DNA of 64,000 bases from UBA1361 sp035647455. GTDB taxonomy: Bacteria > Bacillota_I > Bacilli_A > RFN20 > CAG-826. A program made the position numbers and the translations under genes. The notes below the pieces were generated by a model that was not told the DNA's origin, did not search any database, and saw only the letters and a list, made by a program, of their open reading frames with translations. Below, one piece after another: positions 44,826 through 53,854 of this stretch (positions are counted from its first letter, which is position 1; each line of letters starts with the position of its first letter). Location: the NCBI GenBank assembly GCA_035647455.1, contig DASRNI010000028.1:1-64000 (forward strand), in the 5' to 3' direction.

Positions 44826-45293
44826 ATGAGTGTAGCAATTGTTTATGCAGTTGTTGGAGCTGCCTTAGCGGCAGGATTTGCCGGAATCGGTTCCGCGATT
44901 GGTGTTGCGTTAGGCGGAAAAGCTGCAGCAGGAGTTATCAGTGAAAAGCCAGAGTTATTTGGTCGTGTCTTAATTTTGCAGGCATTACCAGGGACCCAGG
45001 GAATTTACGGATTTCTGATTGCAATTTTAATTTTAGTTCGTGCCGGCTTAATTGGTGGAACACCAGCCGCATTAACGGACGCGGAAGGACTTATGCTTTT
45101 AGCAGCCTCAATTCCAATTGCAATTGTTGGCTTAGTGTCAGCGGTTTTCCAAGGCAAAATGTCAGCGAGCGCGATTGCCATGACGGCAAAGAAACCAACA
45201 ATGTCCGCGCGCGGAATGACAATGACGGCGATTGTTGAAACATACGCCATTTTAGCGTTATTAGTAAGTGTATTAATGTACATTGCGGTGTAA
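44826..45293 (+). CDS. ntpK: V-type ATPase rotor subunit K (c ring), Na+-type ligand set
   Basis: 155-residue proteolipid with four helices arranged as a duplicated hairpin. The Na+ ligands known from Enterococcus NtpK all seem present: Leu54, Thr57 and Gln58 in LPGTQG, Gln109 in FQGKMSA and the ion-carrying Glu138 in VETYA. The first hairpin lacks the glutamate, also as in NtpK. The ATG at 44826 is preceded by AAAGGAGAATGAATA. This predicts a sodium-coupled pump; the ion is inferred, not shown. Confidence 0.93.
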   Translation: MSVAIVYAVVGAALAAGFAGIGSAIGVALGGKAAAGVISEKPELFGRVLILQALPGTQGIYGFLIAILILVRAGLIGGTPAALTDAEGLMLLAASIPIAIVGLVSAVFQGKMSASAIAMTAKKPTMSARGMTMTAIVETYAILALLVSVLMYIAV

Positions 45294-45302
45294 GGAGGCA
45301 AT

Positions 45303-45914
45303 ATGAAAGAGCCAATTTACGAACGAATTATTAACGAAGCAACAAAAGAAGCAGATGCGCTAATTGCTGGAGCAAAAAAAGATGCTCAACAAAAACTTGC
45401 CGCAGTAAAGAAAAAATTGACCGAGGAACATACAGAGTTTGTTGTTAGTGCAAAGCTTGCTGCAAAAAGCAAAGTGAGTGACTTTGAAGCAAAAGAAGAA
45501 CGCGACCTTGCTAATTTTACCGAGCAAACAAAACAAGAAATTGTTGTTAATCTTTTCTTGAAGGCGTACGAAGAGTTAAAAGAATTTAAAGGTGAAGCAT
45601 TATTAAAATATGCCCTTAATTTAATTAACCGTCAAAAAGTATTAGGTACAGAAGAAATTCAAGTATCAAAAGATAACTACAACAAGTACTTAACTGCTTT
45701 TTCAACAAAGAAAGATCGCAAAGATTTGGATTTACTAAACGCCGGTAACAAGAAGTACAAATTTGTTTTATCCGCACAACCAGTTTTGATTAGTGAAGGT
45801 TTTCTTTTGAGCGGTGAAAAATATGATTTGATCTTTGACTTCAAAGAAATAATTGATGTTTACCAACGCCAACACGAACAAAAAATATATAAAGAATTAT
45901 TTGGAGATGAATAA
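45303..45914 (+). CDS. ntpE: V-type ATPase subunit E (peripheral stalk)
   Basis: 203 residues: an N-terminal helical part rich in Lys, Glu and Ala (about 1-90) and a small C-terminal alpha/beta domain, as in NtpE/VatE. AAGGAGG precedes the ATG and the gene starts 9 bp after ntpK. Its end overlaps the ntpC start by 8 bp. Partner of NtpF in the stalk. Confidence 0.85.
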   Translation: MKEPIYERIINEATKEADALIAGAKKDAQQKLAAVKKKLTEEHTEFVVSAKLAAKSKVSDFEAKEERDLANFTEQTKQEIVVNLFLKAYEELKEFKGEALLKYALNLINRQKVLGTEEIQVSKDNYNKYLTAFSTKKDRKDLDLLNAGNKKYKFVLSAQPVLISEGFLLSGEKYDLIFDFKEIIDVYQRQHEQKIYKELFGDE

Positions 45915-46632
45915 AGAGTATTTAAAAGGTGTTTTAGACGCAAAACTTTCTGCGTTATTAACAGAAAACGATTATAACGTTTTTGCTTCTTTTGATGAGC
46001 AAAAGCAAATCGACTTTTTCTTAAATTTAAATCTCGTCCAAACAAAACTAGTTAACGACTTCGAAGCATTAGCGAAAATCGCCCGCAAAGAGTTAAGTAT
46101 GGAAATAGAAAAGTACGTCACAAAAAACAATCTTATTTACTTATATTTCTTTGGTGAAGTAGAACGGAAAAAGGATGTTTATAAAACAGCGCGCCATCGT
46201 AACGAACTTTATCAGAAAATAAGTGCGACGGGATACCCGTCTCTAGCAGACTTTGTGAACAAGAATCATTACATCCGTAACTTAGTGATGATTTATCGCT
46301 CGAAAAGCCAAAACATCGCCAAAGAGCATGTTGAAAAAAGTTTACTCGCACAAAACATTGTCTCTAGCGAACAAATGGCAAGTTTATGCGGGACAACAAA
46401 AGAAACAATCGTGCAGTATGTAAATAGTGAACTAAGTTTAAATTTAGCAAACGATGTTTCTTCAGTTCAGTTTGAAGAAGAACTCGAAAACTATTTACGT
46501 AAGCAAATTAAAGATTATGCGTTCTCCCCTGATGTTGAAGCGACATTAATTTATTATATAAATGAAAAACTATATGAGATATACACACTCCGGAAAATAT
46601 ATTATACGAAAGGGCTAAAACTTGATGCATGA
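45907..46632 (+). CDS. ntpC: V-type ATPase subunit C (AC39/d type), short
   Basis: Links the central shaft to the rotor ring. Identified mainly by its place between ntpE and ntpG and by the AC39-like pattern (NKEYLKGVLDAKLSALLTENDYNVF, then YHPHRNEL-like helical repeats). Only about 241 residues from the ATG at 45907, against about 335 in Enterococcus NtpC. The start overlaps ntpE, and GGAG directly touches the ATG, so translation probably depends on coupling. The longer frame from 45853 lies wholly inside ntpE. Confidence 0.75.
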   Translation: MNKEYLKGVLDAKLSALLTENDYNVFASFDEQKQIDFFLNLNLVQTKLVNDFEALAKIARKELSMEIEKYVTKNNLIYLYFFGEVERKKDVYKTARHRNELYQKISATGYPSLADFVNKNHYIRNLVMIYRSKSQNIAKEHVEKSLLAQNIVSSEQMASLCGTTKETIVQYVNSELSLNLANDVSSVQFEEELENYLRKQIKDYAFSPDVEATLIYYINEKLYEIYTLRKIYYTKGLKLDA

Positions 46633-46927
46633 ACTTGTATTAATTAGTAATAAGCAAGAAGCAACCATTTTTAAAACAATTGGCTTTTTAGTCCACATTG
46701 TTCGTGATGAAGAAGAAATAGAAGAAGTTATGCGAGAACTAAGCAAAAACGTCGTTCTTATCGCCTTTGATACTGTTTTTGCCGACTATTTCAATATATT
46801 GAAGGAAAAACAAAAAGCAATATACCCGCTATATATTCCCATTCCGTTTACTGATGAAGATAGCGGTAAAGCTTTATTAGATGTTAAAGAAAATATTCGT
46901 AAATCGATTGGAATAGATTTATTGTAG
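46625..46927 (+). CDS. ntpG: V-type ATPase subunit F (NtpG), central shaft
   Basis: Small alpha/beta subunit of the rotor shaft, about 100 residues: MHELVLISNKQEATIFKTIG, a Rossmann-like core and a C-terminal amphipathic helix ending KENIRKSIGIDLL, typical of NtpG/AtpF of V-ATPases. The ATG at 46625 overlaps ntpC; a TTG three bases earlier is possible. The position matches the Enterococcus operon. Confidence 0.88.
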   Translation: MHELVLISNKQEATIFKTIGFLVHIVRDEEEIEEVMRELSKNVVLIAFDTVFADYFNILKEKQKAIYPLYIPIPFTDEDSGKALLDVKENIRKSIGIDLL

Positions 46928-46937
46928 AGGTGATAAT

Positions 46938-48698
46938 ATGAGTGAATTACAAGGTAAAATAGTTAAGGTTAGTGGCCCGCTAGTTGTTGCTAGCGGCATG
47001 AAGAGTGCCCAAGTTTATGATGTCGTTCTCGTTGGCGATAACCATATCATTGGCGAGATCATTGAACTGCGGGACGATCTTGCTAGTATTCAAGTTTATG
47101 AAGAAACAGCAGGTGTTGGGCCGGGCGAACCGGTTATGCTGACGAAAGAACCACTTTCAGTTGAATTAGGTCCAGGATTAATTGAATCAATCTTTGACGG
47201 TATTCAACGTCCATTAACAACGATTTATGATAACCATGGGTCATTTATTCCTGTGGGTGTTATGGTGCCAAAACTTTCACGAACAAAAAAATGGAAGTTT
47301 AACGCTATAGCCAAAAAAGGTGATAAGTTAAATGCTGGTGATTATATTGGTTTTGTCGACGAAACGCGGGCAGTCAAACATTATATTATGGTTCCACCCG
47401 GAGTTTCTGGTGAATTAACTTTAGTTAAAGAAGGTGAATTTACGATTGAAGAACACGTTGCAACAATTAAGACGGAGCGAGAAGAACTGAAACTTACAAT
47501 GCTGCAATCGTGGCCTGTACGAAAGAAAAGACCATACGTAACAAAACGACCACCGCGCGAAGCAATGGTGACAGGGCAAAGAATTATTGATACGCTGTTC
47601 CCAATCGCATCTGGCGGGATTGCCGCAATTCCTGGACCATTTGGTAGTGGGAAAACGGTTGTTCAACATCAACTTGCAAAATGGGCCGATGCCGATCTTA
47701 TTATTTATATCGGTTGTGGTGAACGCGGAAACGAAATGACGGATGTTCTCCATGAGTTTCCAAAACTAGTTGATCCACAGACAGGTTTATCATTAATGAA
47801 CCGCACGGTATTAATCGCTAATACATCAAATATGCCGGTTGCAGCACGTGAAGCGTCAATGTATACCGGAATTACAATTGCGGAATACTTCCGTGATATG
47901 GGTTATCGTGTTGCGATTATGGCTGACTCAACGTCACGATGGGCAGAAGCACTGCGTGAAATGAGTTCACGACTTGAAGAAATGCCCGGTGAAGAAGGGT
48001 ACCCAGCTTATTTAGCATCCCGCTTAAGTGATTTCTATGAACGCGCGGGTACTGTGGAAGCACTTGCAACAGAAAAACGTTTAGGTTCAATTACGGCAAT
48101 TGGTGCTGTCTCGCCACCAGGTGGTGATACGAGTGAACCAGTTAGTCAAGCAACATTACGGATTGTAAAAGTGTTTTGGGGCTTAAGCGCAAGTTTAGCC
48201 TACAAACGTCACTTCCCAGCAATTGATTGGCTAAGAAGTTACTCATTATATGACGAAGACATTTATAAATACCATACAGAAACACATATTAAATGGCAGG
48301 AACAAGTTTATAAAGTTAAAGAGCTTTTGCAGGATGAAGAATCGCTTTTAGAGATTGTTCGTCTTGTGGGAATTGATTCATTAAGTCAACGTGATCGTAT
48401 CAAACTTCATGTTGCACAAATGATTCGTGAAGACTTTCTCCATCAAAACGCCTTCCATGAGATTGATACATACACTTCGCTTGGTAAGCAATATCGAATG
48501 CTTGAATTAATTCTAACTTGGTTTAATAGCGCTAATGAAGCACTTCATCAAGGTGCGGAATATCGTAAGATGGAAAATTTAAGTGTTAATGAAAAGATCG
48601 GCCACGCAAAGTACGTTAATGAAGAAGATTATGCAACGCATTATGATGCTCTTTTAAATGAAATCAAAGAGTCATTCAAAGCGTTAACGGAGGTATAA
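46938..48698 (+). CDS. ntpA: V-type ATPase catalytic subunit A
   Basis: Catalytic ATP-binding subunit of the V1 head. Walker A is GPFGSGKTVVQHQ, with GCGERGNEMTDVL and Walker B-like VAIMADSTSRWAEALRE; SRLEEMPGEEGYPAYLASRL is diagnostic of subunit A. The long non-homologous insert after the beta barrel is present. Length 586 is normal. AGAGGTGAT precedes the ATG. Confidence 0.97.
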   Translation: MSELQGKIVKVSGPLVVASGMKSAQVYDVVLVGDNHIIGEIIELRDDLASIQVYEETAGVGPGEPVMLTKEPLSVELGPGLIESIFDGIQRPLTTIYDNHGSFIPVGVMVPKLSRTKKWKFNAIAKKGDKLNAGDYIGFVDETRAVKHYIMVPPGVSGELTLVKEGEFTIEEHVATIKTEREELKLTMLQSWPVRKKRPYVTKRPPREAMVTGQRIIDTLFPIASGGIAAIPGPFGSGKTVVQHQLAKWADADLIIYIGCGERGNEMTDVLHEFPKLVDPQTGLSLMNRTVLIANTSNMPVAAREASMYTGITIAEYFRDMGYRVAIMADSTSRWAEALREMSSRLEEMPGEEGYPAYLASRLSDFYERAGTVEALATEKRLGSITAIGAVSPPGGDTSEPVSQATLRIVKVFWGLSASLAYKRHFPAIDWLRSYSLYDEDIYKYHTETHIKWQEQVYKVKELLQDEESLLEIVRLVGIDSLSQRDRIKLHVAQMIREDFLHQNAFHEIDTYTSLGKQYRMLELILTWFNSANEALHQGAEYRKMENLSVNEKIGHAKYVNEEDYATHYDALLNEIKESFKALTEV

Positions 48699-48699
48699 G

Positions 48700-50073
48700 A
48701 TGGCAATTAAAGCATTTAAAACAATTAAAGAAGTTGTCGGGCCACTAATGGTCGTTGAAGATGTTAGTGACGTAAAGTTCGACGAACTTGTCCGCATCAT
48801 TCAAAGCAATGGTGAAGAGCGTCTCGGTAAAGTGCTCGAGATTGATAATGACCGTGCAGTTGTGCAACTATTTGAAAGCAGCCAAGGTTTAAAAATTGAT
48901 GATGCCAAAGCCGTCTTTACAAATCAAGGTGTTACATTTGGTGTTTCACCGCATATTTTAGGCCGTAAGTTTGATGGACTTGGCCGACCAATTGATGGAA
49001 AAGGTCATATTATTCCGTTTAAACGTGTTGATATTAATGGCGTACCACTTAACCCGGTTGCACGCAACTATCCGAATGAATTTATTCAGACGGGAATTAG
49101 TGCGATTGATGGCTTAAATACACTTGTCCGGGGTCAAAAACTGCCGATTTTTAGCGCCTCTGGTTTAACGCATAATCGTCTTGCTGCACAAATTGCCAAG
49201 CAAGCAACGGTTTTAGGGAAAGATGAAAAATTTGCTGTTGTCTTTGCGGCGATTGGAATTACTTTTGAAGAAGCAAACTTCTTTAGTGAAGCGTTTGCTG
49301 CAAGTGACGCGCTAAACCGCACAGTCATGTTTATTAACTTAGCTAATGACCCGGCAATCGAGCGAATTGCAACACCGCGAATGGCGATTACGGCCGCTGA
49401 ATATTTAGCGTTCGACCTTGGCATGCATGTTTTAGTTATTTTAACGGATATTACAAACTATGCCGAAGCACTCCGTGAAATTAGTGCCGCCCGTAAAGAA
49501 GTTCCAGGGCGAAGGGGTTACCCAGGCTACATGTACACTGACTTGGCCGAACTTTACGAACGTGCAGGGCGGATTAAAGGGAATACAGGTTCAATTACAC
49601 AAATCCCAATTTTGACAATGCCAGAAGAAGATAAGACGCATCCAATCCCTGACCTTACTGGTTATATTACGGAAGGACAGATTATACTTTCACGGGCCCT
49701 TTCAATGAAAGGATTAACACCACCAATTGATGTTTTACCATCGTTATCACGCCTTAAAGATAAAGGAATTGGTGAAGGTAAAACACGAGAAGATCACGCT
49801 GATACAATGAATCAACTGTTTAGTGCGTATGCACGCGGGAAGGACGCGAAGGAACTCTCCTTAATTCTTGGTGATTCAGCATTAAGTGAAACTGATCAAA
49901 AATACGCGCTTTTTGCCGATGAATTTGAGAAACTTTACATTTCTCAAGGCTTTGAAACAAACCGTACAATTGATGAAACGCTTGATTTAGGGTGGAAATT
50001 ATTAAGCATATTACCAAAGAGTGAATTAAAACGAATTGATCCTACATTAGTAGAGAAGTATTATAAGGAATAA
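48700..50073 (+). CDS. ntpB: V-type ATPase subunit B
   Basis: Non-catalytic nucleotide-head subunit. It lacks a P-loop (IFSASGLTHNRLAAQI at that place) but has the B signatures DGLNTLVRGQKLPIF, VILTDITNYAEALREISAARKEVPGRRGYPGY and TQIPILTMPEEDKTHPIPDL. Length 457 is normal. It follows ntpA by one base with GGAGGTATAAG upstream. Confidence 0.97.
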   Translation: MAIKAFKTIKEVVGPLMVVEDVSDVKFDELVRIIQSNGEERLGKVLEIDNDRAVVQLFESSQGLKIDDAKAVFTNQGVTFGVSPHILGRKFDGLGRPIDGKGHIIPFKRVDINGVPLNPVARNYPNEFIQTGISAIDGLNTLVRGQKLPIFSASGLTHNRLAAQIAKQATVLGKDEKFAVVFAAIGITFEEANFFSEAFAASDALNRTVMFINLANDPAIERIATPRMAITAAEYLAFDLGMHVLVILTDITNYAEALREISAARKEVPGRRGYPGYMYTDLAELYERAGRIKGNTGSITQIPILTMPEEDKTHPIPDLTGYITEGQIILSRALSMKGLTPPIDVLPSLSRLKDKGIGEGKTREDHADTMNQLFSAYARGKDAKELSLILGDSALSETDQKYALFADEFEKLYISQGFETNRTIDETLDLGWKLLSILPKSELKRIDPTLVEKYYKE

Positions 50074-50076
50074 AAA

Positions 50077-50718
50077 GTGTCTAAACAAATCAATCCGACA
50101 AGAATGGAATTGCAACGACTGCGAAAACAGTTAGAAACAACAACACGCGGTCATAAGTTGCTTAAAGATAAGCAAGATGAGCTTATCCATTCTTTCATTC
50201 CGATTATTAATGAGTATAAAGCGCTGCGGATTGATTTTGAAGCAGCAATTCGTCTTGTTTTGAATTATTACCGACTTGCGACTGTTACAATGACGAAAAC
50301 GATGGTTAGTAACGAAATAAGTGCCACGAAACATGATTTTAAATTAAACCTAGGGTATTCAAAACTTATGGGAGTGGATCTACCGGAATTAAAGTTAACG
50401 GAACAAACACTCGAATTAAATTATGATTTAGTACTAACAAATAGTGCTTTTGACACGTTAATTTTAAAACTACAAACTCTTTTGCTTGATCTCATTAACT
50501 TAGCGACGATAGAGACAAAAGTTAATATTTTAATTAAGGAAATCGAGAAATCAAAACGCCGCGTTAACGCAATTGAAAATATTGTAATTAAAGAGATTGT
50601 GGAACAGATTAAAGATATTCGCATGCGTCTAGCCGATTTAGAATTAAGCAACACAATCCGCATGATGAAAAGCAAAGAAATTATTATTGAAAAATATTTA
50701 AATAAAAAAGACGATTAA
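50077..50718 (+). CDS. ntpD: V-type ATPase subunit D (central shaft)
   Basis: Coiled-coil shaft subunit: NPTRMELQRLRKQLETTTRG at the start and RVNAIENIVIKEI near the end are diagnostic. Length 213. The start is GTG at 50077 with AAGGA 7 bp upstream. It is the last gene of the operon and its end overlaps the convergent diguanylate cyclase by 4 bp, with no terminator between them. Confidence 0.95.
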   Translation: MSKQINPTRMELQRLRKQLETTTRGHKLLKDKQDELIHSFIPIINEYKALRIDFEAAIRLVLNYYRLATVTMTKTMVSNEISATKHDFKLNLGYSKLMGVDLPELKLTEQTLELNYDLVLTNSAFDTLILKLQTLLLDLINLATIETKVNILIKEIEKSKRRVNAIENIVIKEIVEQIKDIRMRLADLELSNTIRMMKSKEIIIEKYLNKKDD

Positions 50719-51875
50719 TTTTTAGGTTTCTTTTTTTGCGCTCGTAGTCGCTTATCGCGATACATATAATCATCAATTTCGATGAGAATTTCGACAACTG
50801 ATTTGTCGGAAGATTTTTCATAGATAGTAAAACCAACACTAAAATCAAGTGCAATATCTTTTGTTAATCGTGGCACATAGTTTTTGAGTTCATCGCGCAT
50901 AAACTTAATATAATCTTTGATTTCCTTTTCGTCACTAATTTGTGAAATAATGACGAATTCATCACCGCCAAACCGAAATACCGAATCGCCATTTTTACGA
51001 ATGATGCGGAGATAGTCAGCAAGTTCGTGTAAAACATTGTCACCGACAAGGTGTCCGTGAGTATCGTTAATATTTTTAAAGCCATCAATATCAAGCATAA
51101 AAACAGTAAATTGTTCATCTCGTCGCATTGAATTTATTTTTTTGCGTAAATTCATTGTTAAACTACGACGATTGTATAACCCGGTTAAATAATCTGTTGA
51201 TGCATTTGAATGCTGGATATTCATCGCTAAAATTACGAAAGACAACACAATCCCCATAATAGTTAAGGGGAAATAATAAAGTGACGGATGCATTTGAATA
51301 ACTGAACCGACCGCGGGAAGAAGCACAAGCATCAATAAAATAAAACTTTCGTGGCGTCCAATTCTAATCCAATTGCGTAAAATAACGACGATAGACGCGA
51401 GATAATACGCTAGTGAGAATATAAAAAAGAGACTAATAAACTTGCCAGCAACATAATCTCCGTTAGCCAACTGCAAATAAATGTTTGTCCCTGGTATAAA
51501 AGAAATACCAACTAAAATGATATTAATAGCATTAACAGTAAAAAAAGCATAGTAACAATGTTTACCGATTTTTGTCATTGTTTCGGTGATAAAACAAAAT
51601 GTAAGTCCAGCCACTACCGGTAAGGTTATAATTGATAGAACAAAAAACATGCCATTTATCGCAACTGGAAACGCAATTGTTTCTGTCGAGACAAGACGCA
51701 ATCCTGTACCCGAAATAATTAAGACGATTACGGAGTAAAAAATAAAACGTAAGGGTGTATGTATTTTATTAGTATGATCAAACTGTTTCCGCAAATAAAA
51801 AAAACTAACCGACAGAATGATTAAGTGAAATATTGAGCTAAATATATATGTTAATGTGGATAATCCTAAGTTCAT
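50715..51875 (-). CDS. Membrane-bound diguanylate cyclase (GGDEF)
   Basis: 386 residues: six or seven membrane segments (about 1-205) resembling the 7TM sensor regions of signalling proteins, then a GGDEF domain (215-380) with LYNRRS, MLDIDGFKNINDTHGH and an intact FGGDEF. It should make c-di-GMP. The inhibitory RxxD site is altered to KNGD, so product inhibition may be weak. Signal unknown. It is convergent with ntpD and overlaps it by 4 bp. A purine stretch ACGGAA precedes the ATG. Confidence 0.9.
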   Translation of the reverse strand: MNLGLSTLTYIFSSIFHLIILSVSFFYLRKQFDHTNKIHTPLRFIFYSVIVLIISGTGLRLVSTETIAFPVAINGMFFVLSIITLPVVAGLTFCFITETMTKIGKHCYYAFFTVNAINIILVGISFIPGTNIYLQLANGDYVAGKFISLFFIFSLAYYLASIVVILRNWIRIGRHESFILLMLVLLPAVGSVIQMHPSLYYFPLTIMGIVLSFVILAMNIQHSNASTDYLTGLYNRRSLTMNLRKKINSMRRDEQFTVFMLDIDGFKNINDTHGHLVGDNVLHELADYLRIIRKNGDSVFRFGGDEFVIISQISDEKEIKDYIKFMRDELKNYVPRLTKDIALDFSVGFTIYEKSSDKSVVEILIEIDDYMYRDKRLRAQKKKPKN

Positions 51876-51998
51876 TTCCGTACGTTACCTTTTGTAGTAT
51901 TCATTACTAATAATATCATATTATTAGAAATTATTTGATAAATGTATTGTTTCCGACCGTTTCCATAATCGCCGCTTTATATTTTAGACTAATAGCAA

Positions 51999-53732
51999 CT
52001 AATCAGTTTCCTCATTTTGTTTTTTACTGATTTGTCTTTTTTTACGCCATTCTTTAATGAGCAAAACTAGAAATACAATTAGAGTTCCAATTAAGTAGCC
52101 ACTAAAGTTAATAGCAATGTCAACAATATTGCCAGACCGTCTTGGGACGAAGTATTGAATAAATTCACTAACAGCAGCAATAAAAAGACCGACTGATAAA
52201 CTTAAAGCCATGATGATTTTGTGATTTTTTTTTGTTAGTAATAAAAATGTAATATATCCAAGTAAACCATTGACAAGAAATAAAGAGAAGTGACCAACTG
52301 CTTTGCGCACAAAGGCATGAAAATCACCAAAGTTACCATCATTAATGAATGCCAAAGGTGTGATTTCAAACGTCATTTCTGCAGTGAGCGACGGATTTGC
52401 GACACTTTTAGCAGTTATTGTAACTGTACCTTCTTTGCGCCCTAAAAGTACGCCATTAGTCCCAACTGAACTAACAGTTGCAATGCTATCATCACTAGAA
52501 CTATAAATAACTTCTTGATTAGTAACCGTTAAACCTTCAGGCAACAGCGTCTCATCATAACTTAACTCGGCGGTAATATTTCGTTTTTGGCCAACATCGA
52601 TACTAAGTGTATTGTTCGTTTTTGCTAGTGAGAGTTTTGTTGGCAGAACTTCATTAACGTTAATGGAAAAGCTGAAGTCGGGGATGAATTCATTGTTTAT
52701 GCGAAAGTTACTATTAATATAAACATCAATTGTTGTTGAGCCGGCTAATTTTGTGCCATATAAATAATACTTTTGATCGTGAGTGTCGTAGTAAACTGAA
52801 GCAATCGCTTCATTTTCCGCAACAAAAGTGAGCCCATTGTCAATTAGTTGTGCTTCTTCAATAACAGCACCATTTTTCAAAAAGGTGGGTAGAAGTTCTG
52901 TTTTTTGGTAAATGTAGTATGGGAGCGGATCATCACTTACTGCGGCAAATGTTATTTCTTCCGCAAGTAAAACAGCTTCGGCGGTAACATTGATTAAGAA
53001 ACGCGCTTCGGGCTTTCCTTCAATACCAACATAAGTACTACCAACTTGATGCGTGCTAATCACACCATATTTATTAACTGTAGCAATACTTTCATCATCG
53101 CTATAATAAGGGATTGTTGTTAAATCATATTCATGATTATAAAGCGTGTTTGCAGCAATGTAATCTTCGCCCTTTTTAATAAAAACATCGATTGTTGTTG
53201 ATGAATAAAGTGCTAATTCACCATTATTATCGCGTAATTCCGCACTATAATCGGCTGGTGGTCCTTTTGGAACAACAGAAACAAGAAAATTGAAAACACT
53301 GTTGTTACTGGCAATAAGAGCGGTTATTTCAACGTTATCCCCAAGTTCACGCGCTTCAAGATAACCACCTTGTGTTACTCTGACAATCGACTCGTCACTA
53401 CTTGTATAATTAATGCCACGGTCAGTTGGTTTTTCTGGAGTAAAGAGTGGTGAAATTCGCCTTGTAATTCCCACCGGAATAAAATAGTGGTCATTATTAT
53501 TTAAAACCTTATTATCACTTGTTGAAAAAACAACACTTTCTACGGTTATTATTTCCGGTTCACGAGGCGGTGTAGCGACGTTAATTATATTACCGAAAAC
53601 AGATGCAATAAACTGTGAACGCAACCCAGAAGGTCCACCAGAAAGCGTCGATTCGAAAATAATTAGTCCATTAATAAATACATATAAGGACAAAACAAAC
53701 CACTTTGCGTTATTTTTCAAAAATTTTCTCAT
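51999..53732 (-). CDS. VanZ-like membrane protein with inserted Big2-type Ig domains
   Basis: 577 residues. One N-terminal membrane helix (about 10-28, followed by STLSGGPSGLRS) is followed by about 430 outside residues with three or four repeats of the bacterial Ig-like Big2 pattern (SSDESIVRV...GYLEARELG; DDESIATVNKYGVIS; SSDDSIATVSS). Then come three or four helices with the VanZ pattern: KAVGHFSLF, EFIQYFVPRRSGNIVDIAINFSGYLIG. In VanZ the first and second helices are joined by a short loop; here the Ig domains occupy it. Function unknown; VanZ proteins are linked to envelope and teicoplanin resistance. The ATG lacks a Shine-Dalgarno. Confidence 0.75.
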   Translation of the reverse strand: MRKFLKNNAKWFVLSLYVFINGLIIFESTLSGGPSGLRSQFIASVFGNIINVATPPREPEIITVESVVFSTSDNKVLNNNDHYFIPVGITRRISPLFTPEKPTDRGINYTSSDESIVRVTQGGYLEARELGDNVEITALIASNNSVFNFLVSVVPKGPPADYSAELRDNNGELALYSSTTIDVFIKKGEDYIAANTLYNHEYDLTTIPYYSDDESIATVNKYGVISTHQVGSTYVGIEGKPEARFLINVTAEAVLLAEEITFAAVSDDPLPYYIYQKTELLPTFLKNGAVIEEAQLIDNGLTFVAENEAIASVYYDTHDQKYYLYGTKLAGSTTIDVYINSNFRINNEFIPDFSFSINVNEVLPTKLSLAKTNNTLSIDVGQKRNITAELSYDETLLPEGLTVTNQEVIYSSSDDSIATVSSVGTNGVLLGRKEGTVTITAKSVANPSLTAEMTFEITPLAFINDGNFGDFHAFVRKAVGHFSLFLVNGLLGYITFLLLTKKNHKIIMALSLSVGLFIAAVSEFIQYFVPRRSGNIVDIAINFSGYLIGTLIVFLVLLIKEWRKKRQISKKQNEETD

Positions 53733-53854
53733 AAACTATATTAAATAATAGCGTATTTATTTAATTTTTTAAATAAAAAACTATTAGTGTTATAGGTAAA
53801 AATAATCAAAAACTATGTTAAATTAATAAAGGTATCCAGCACAAGGAGAGTTTT

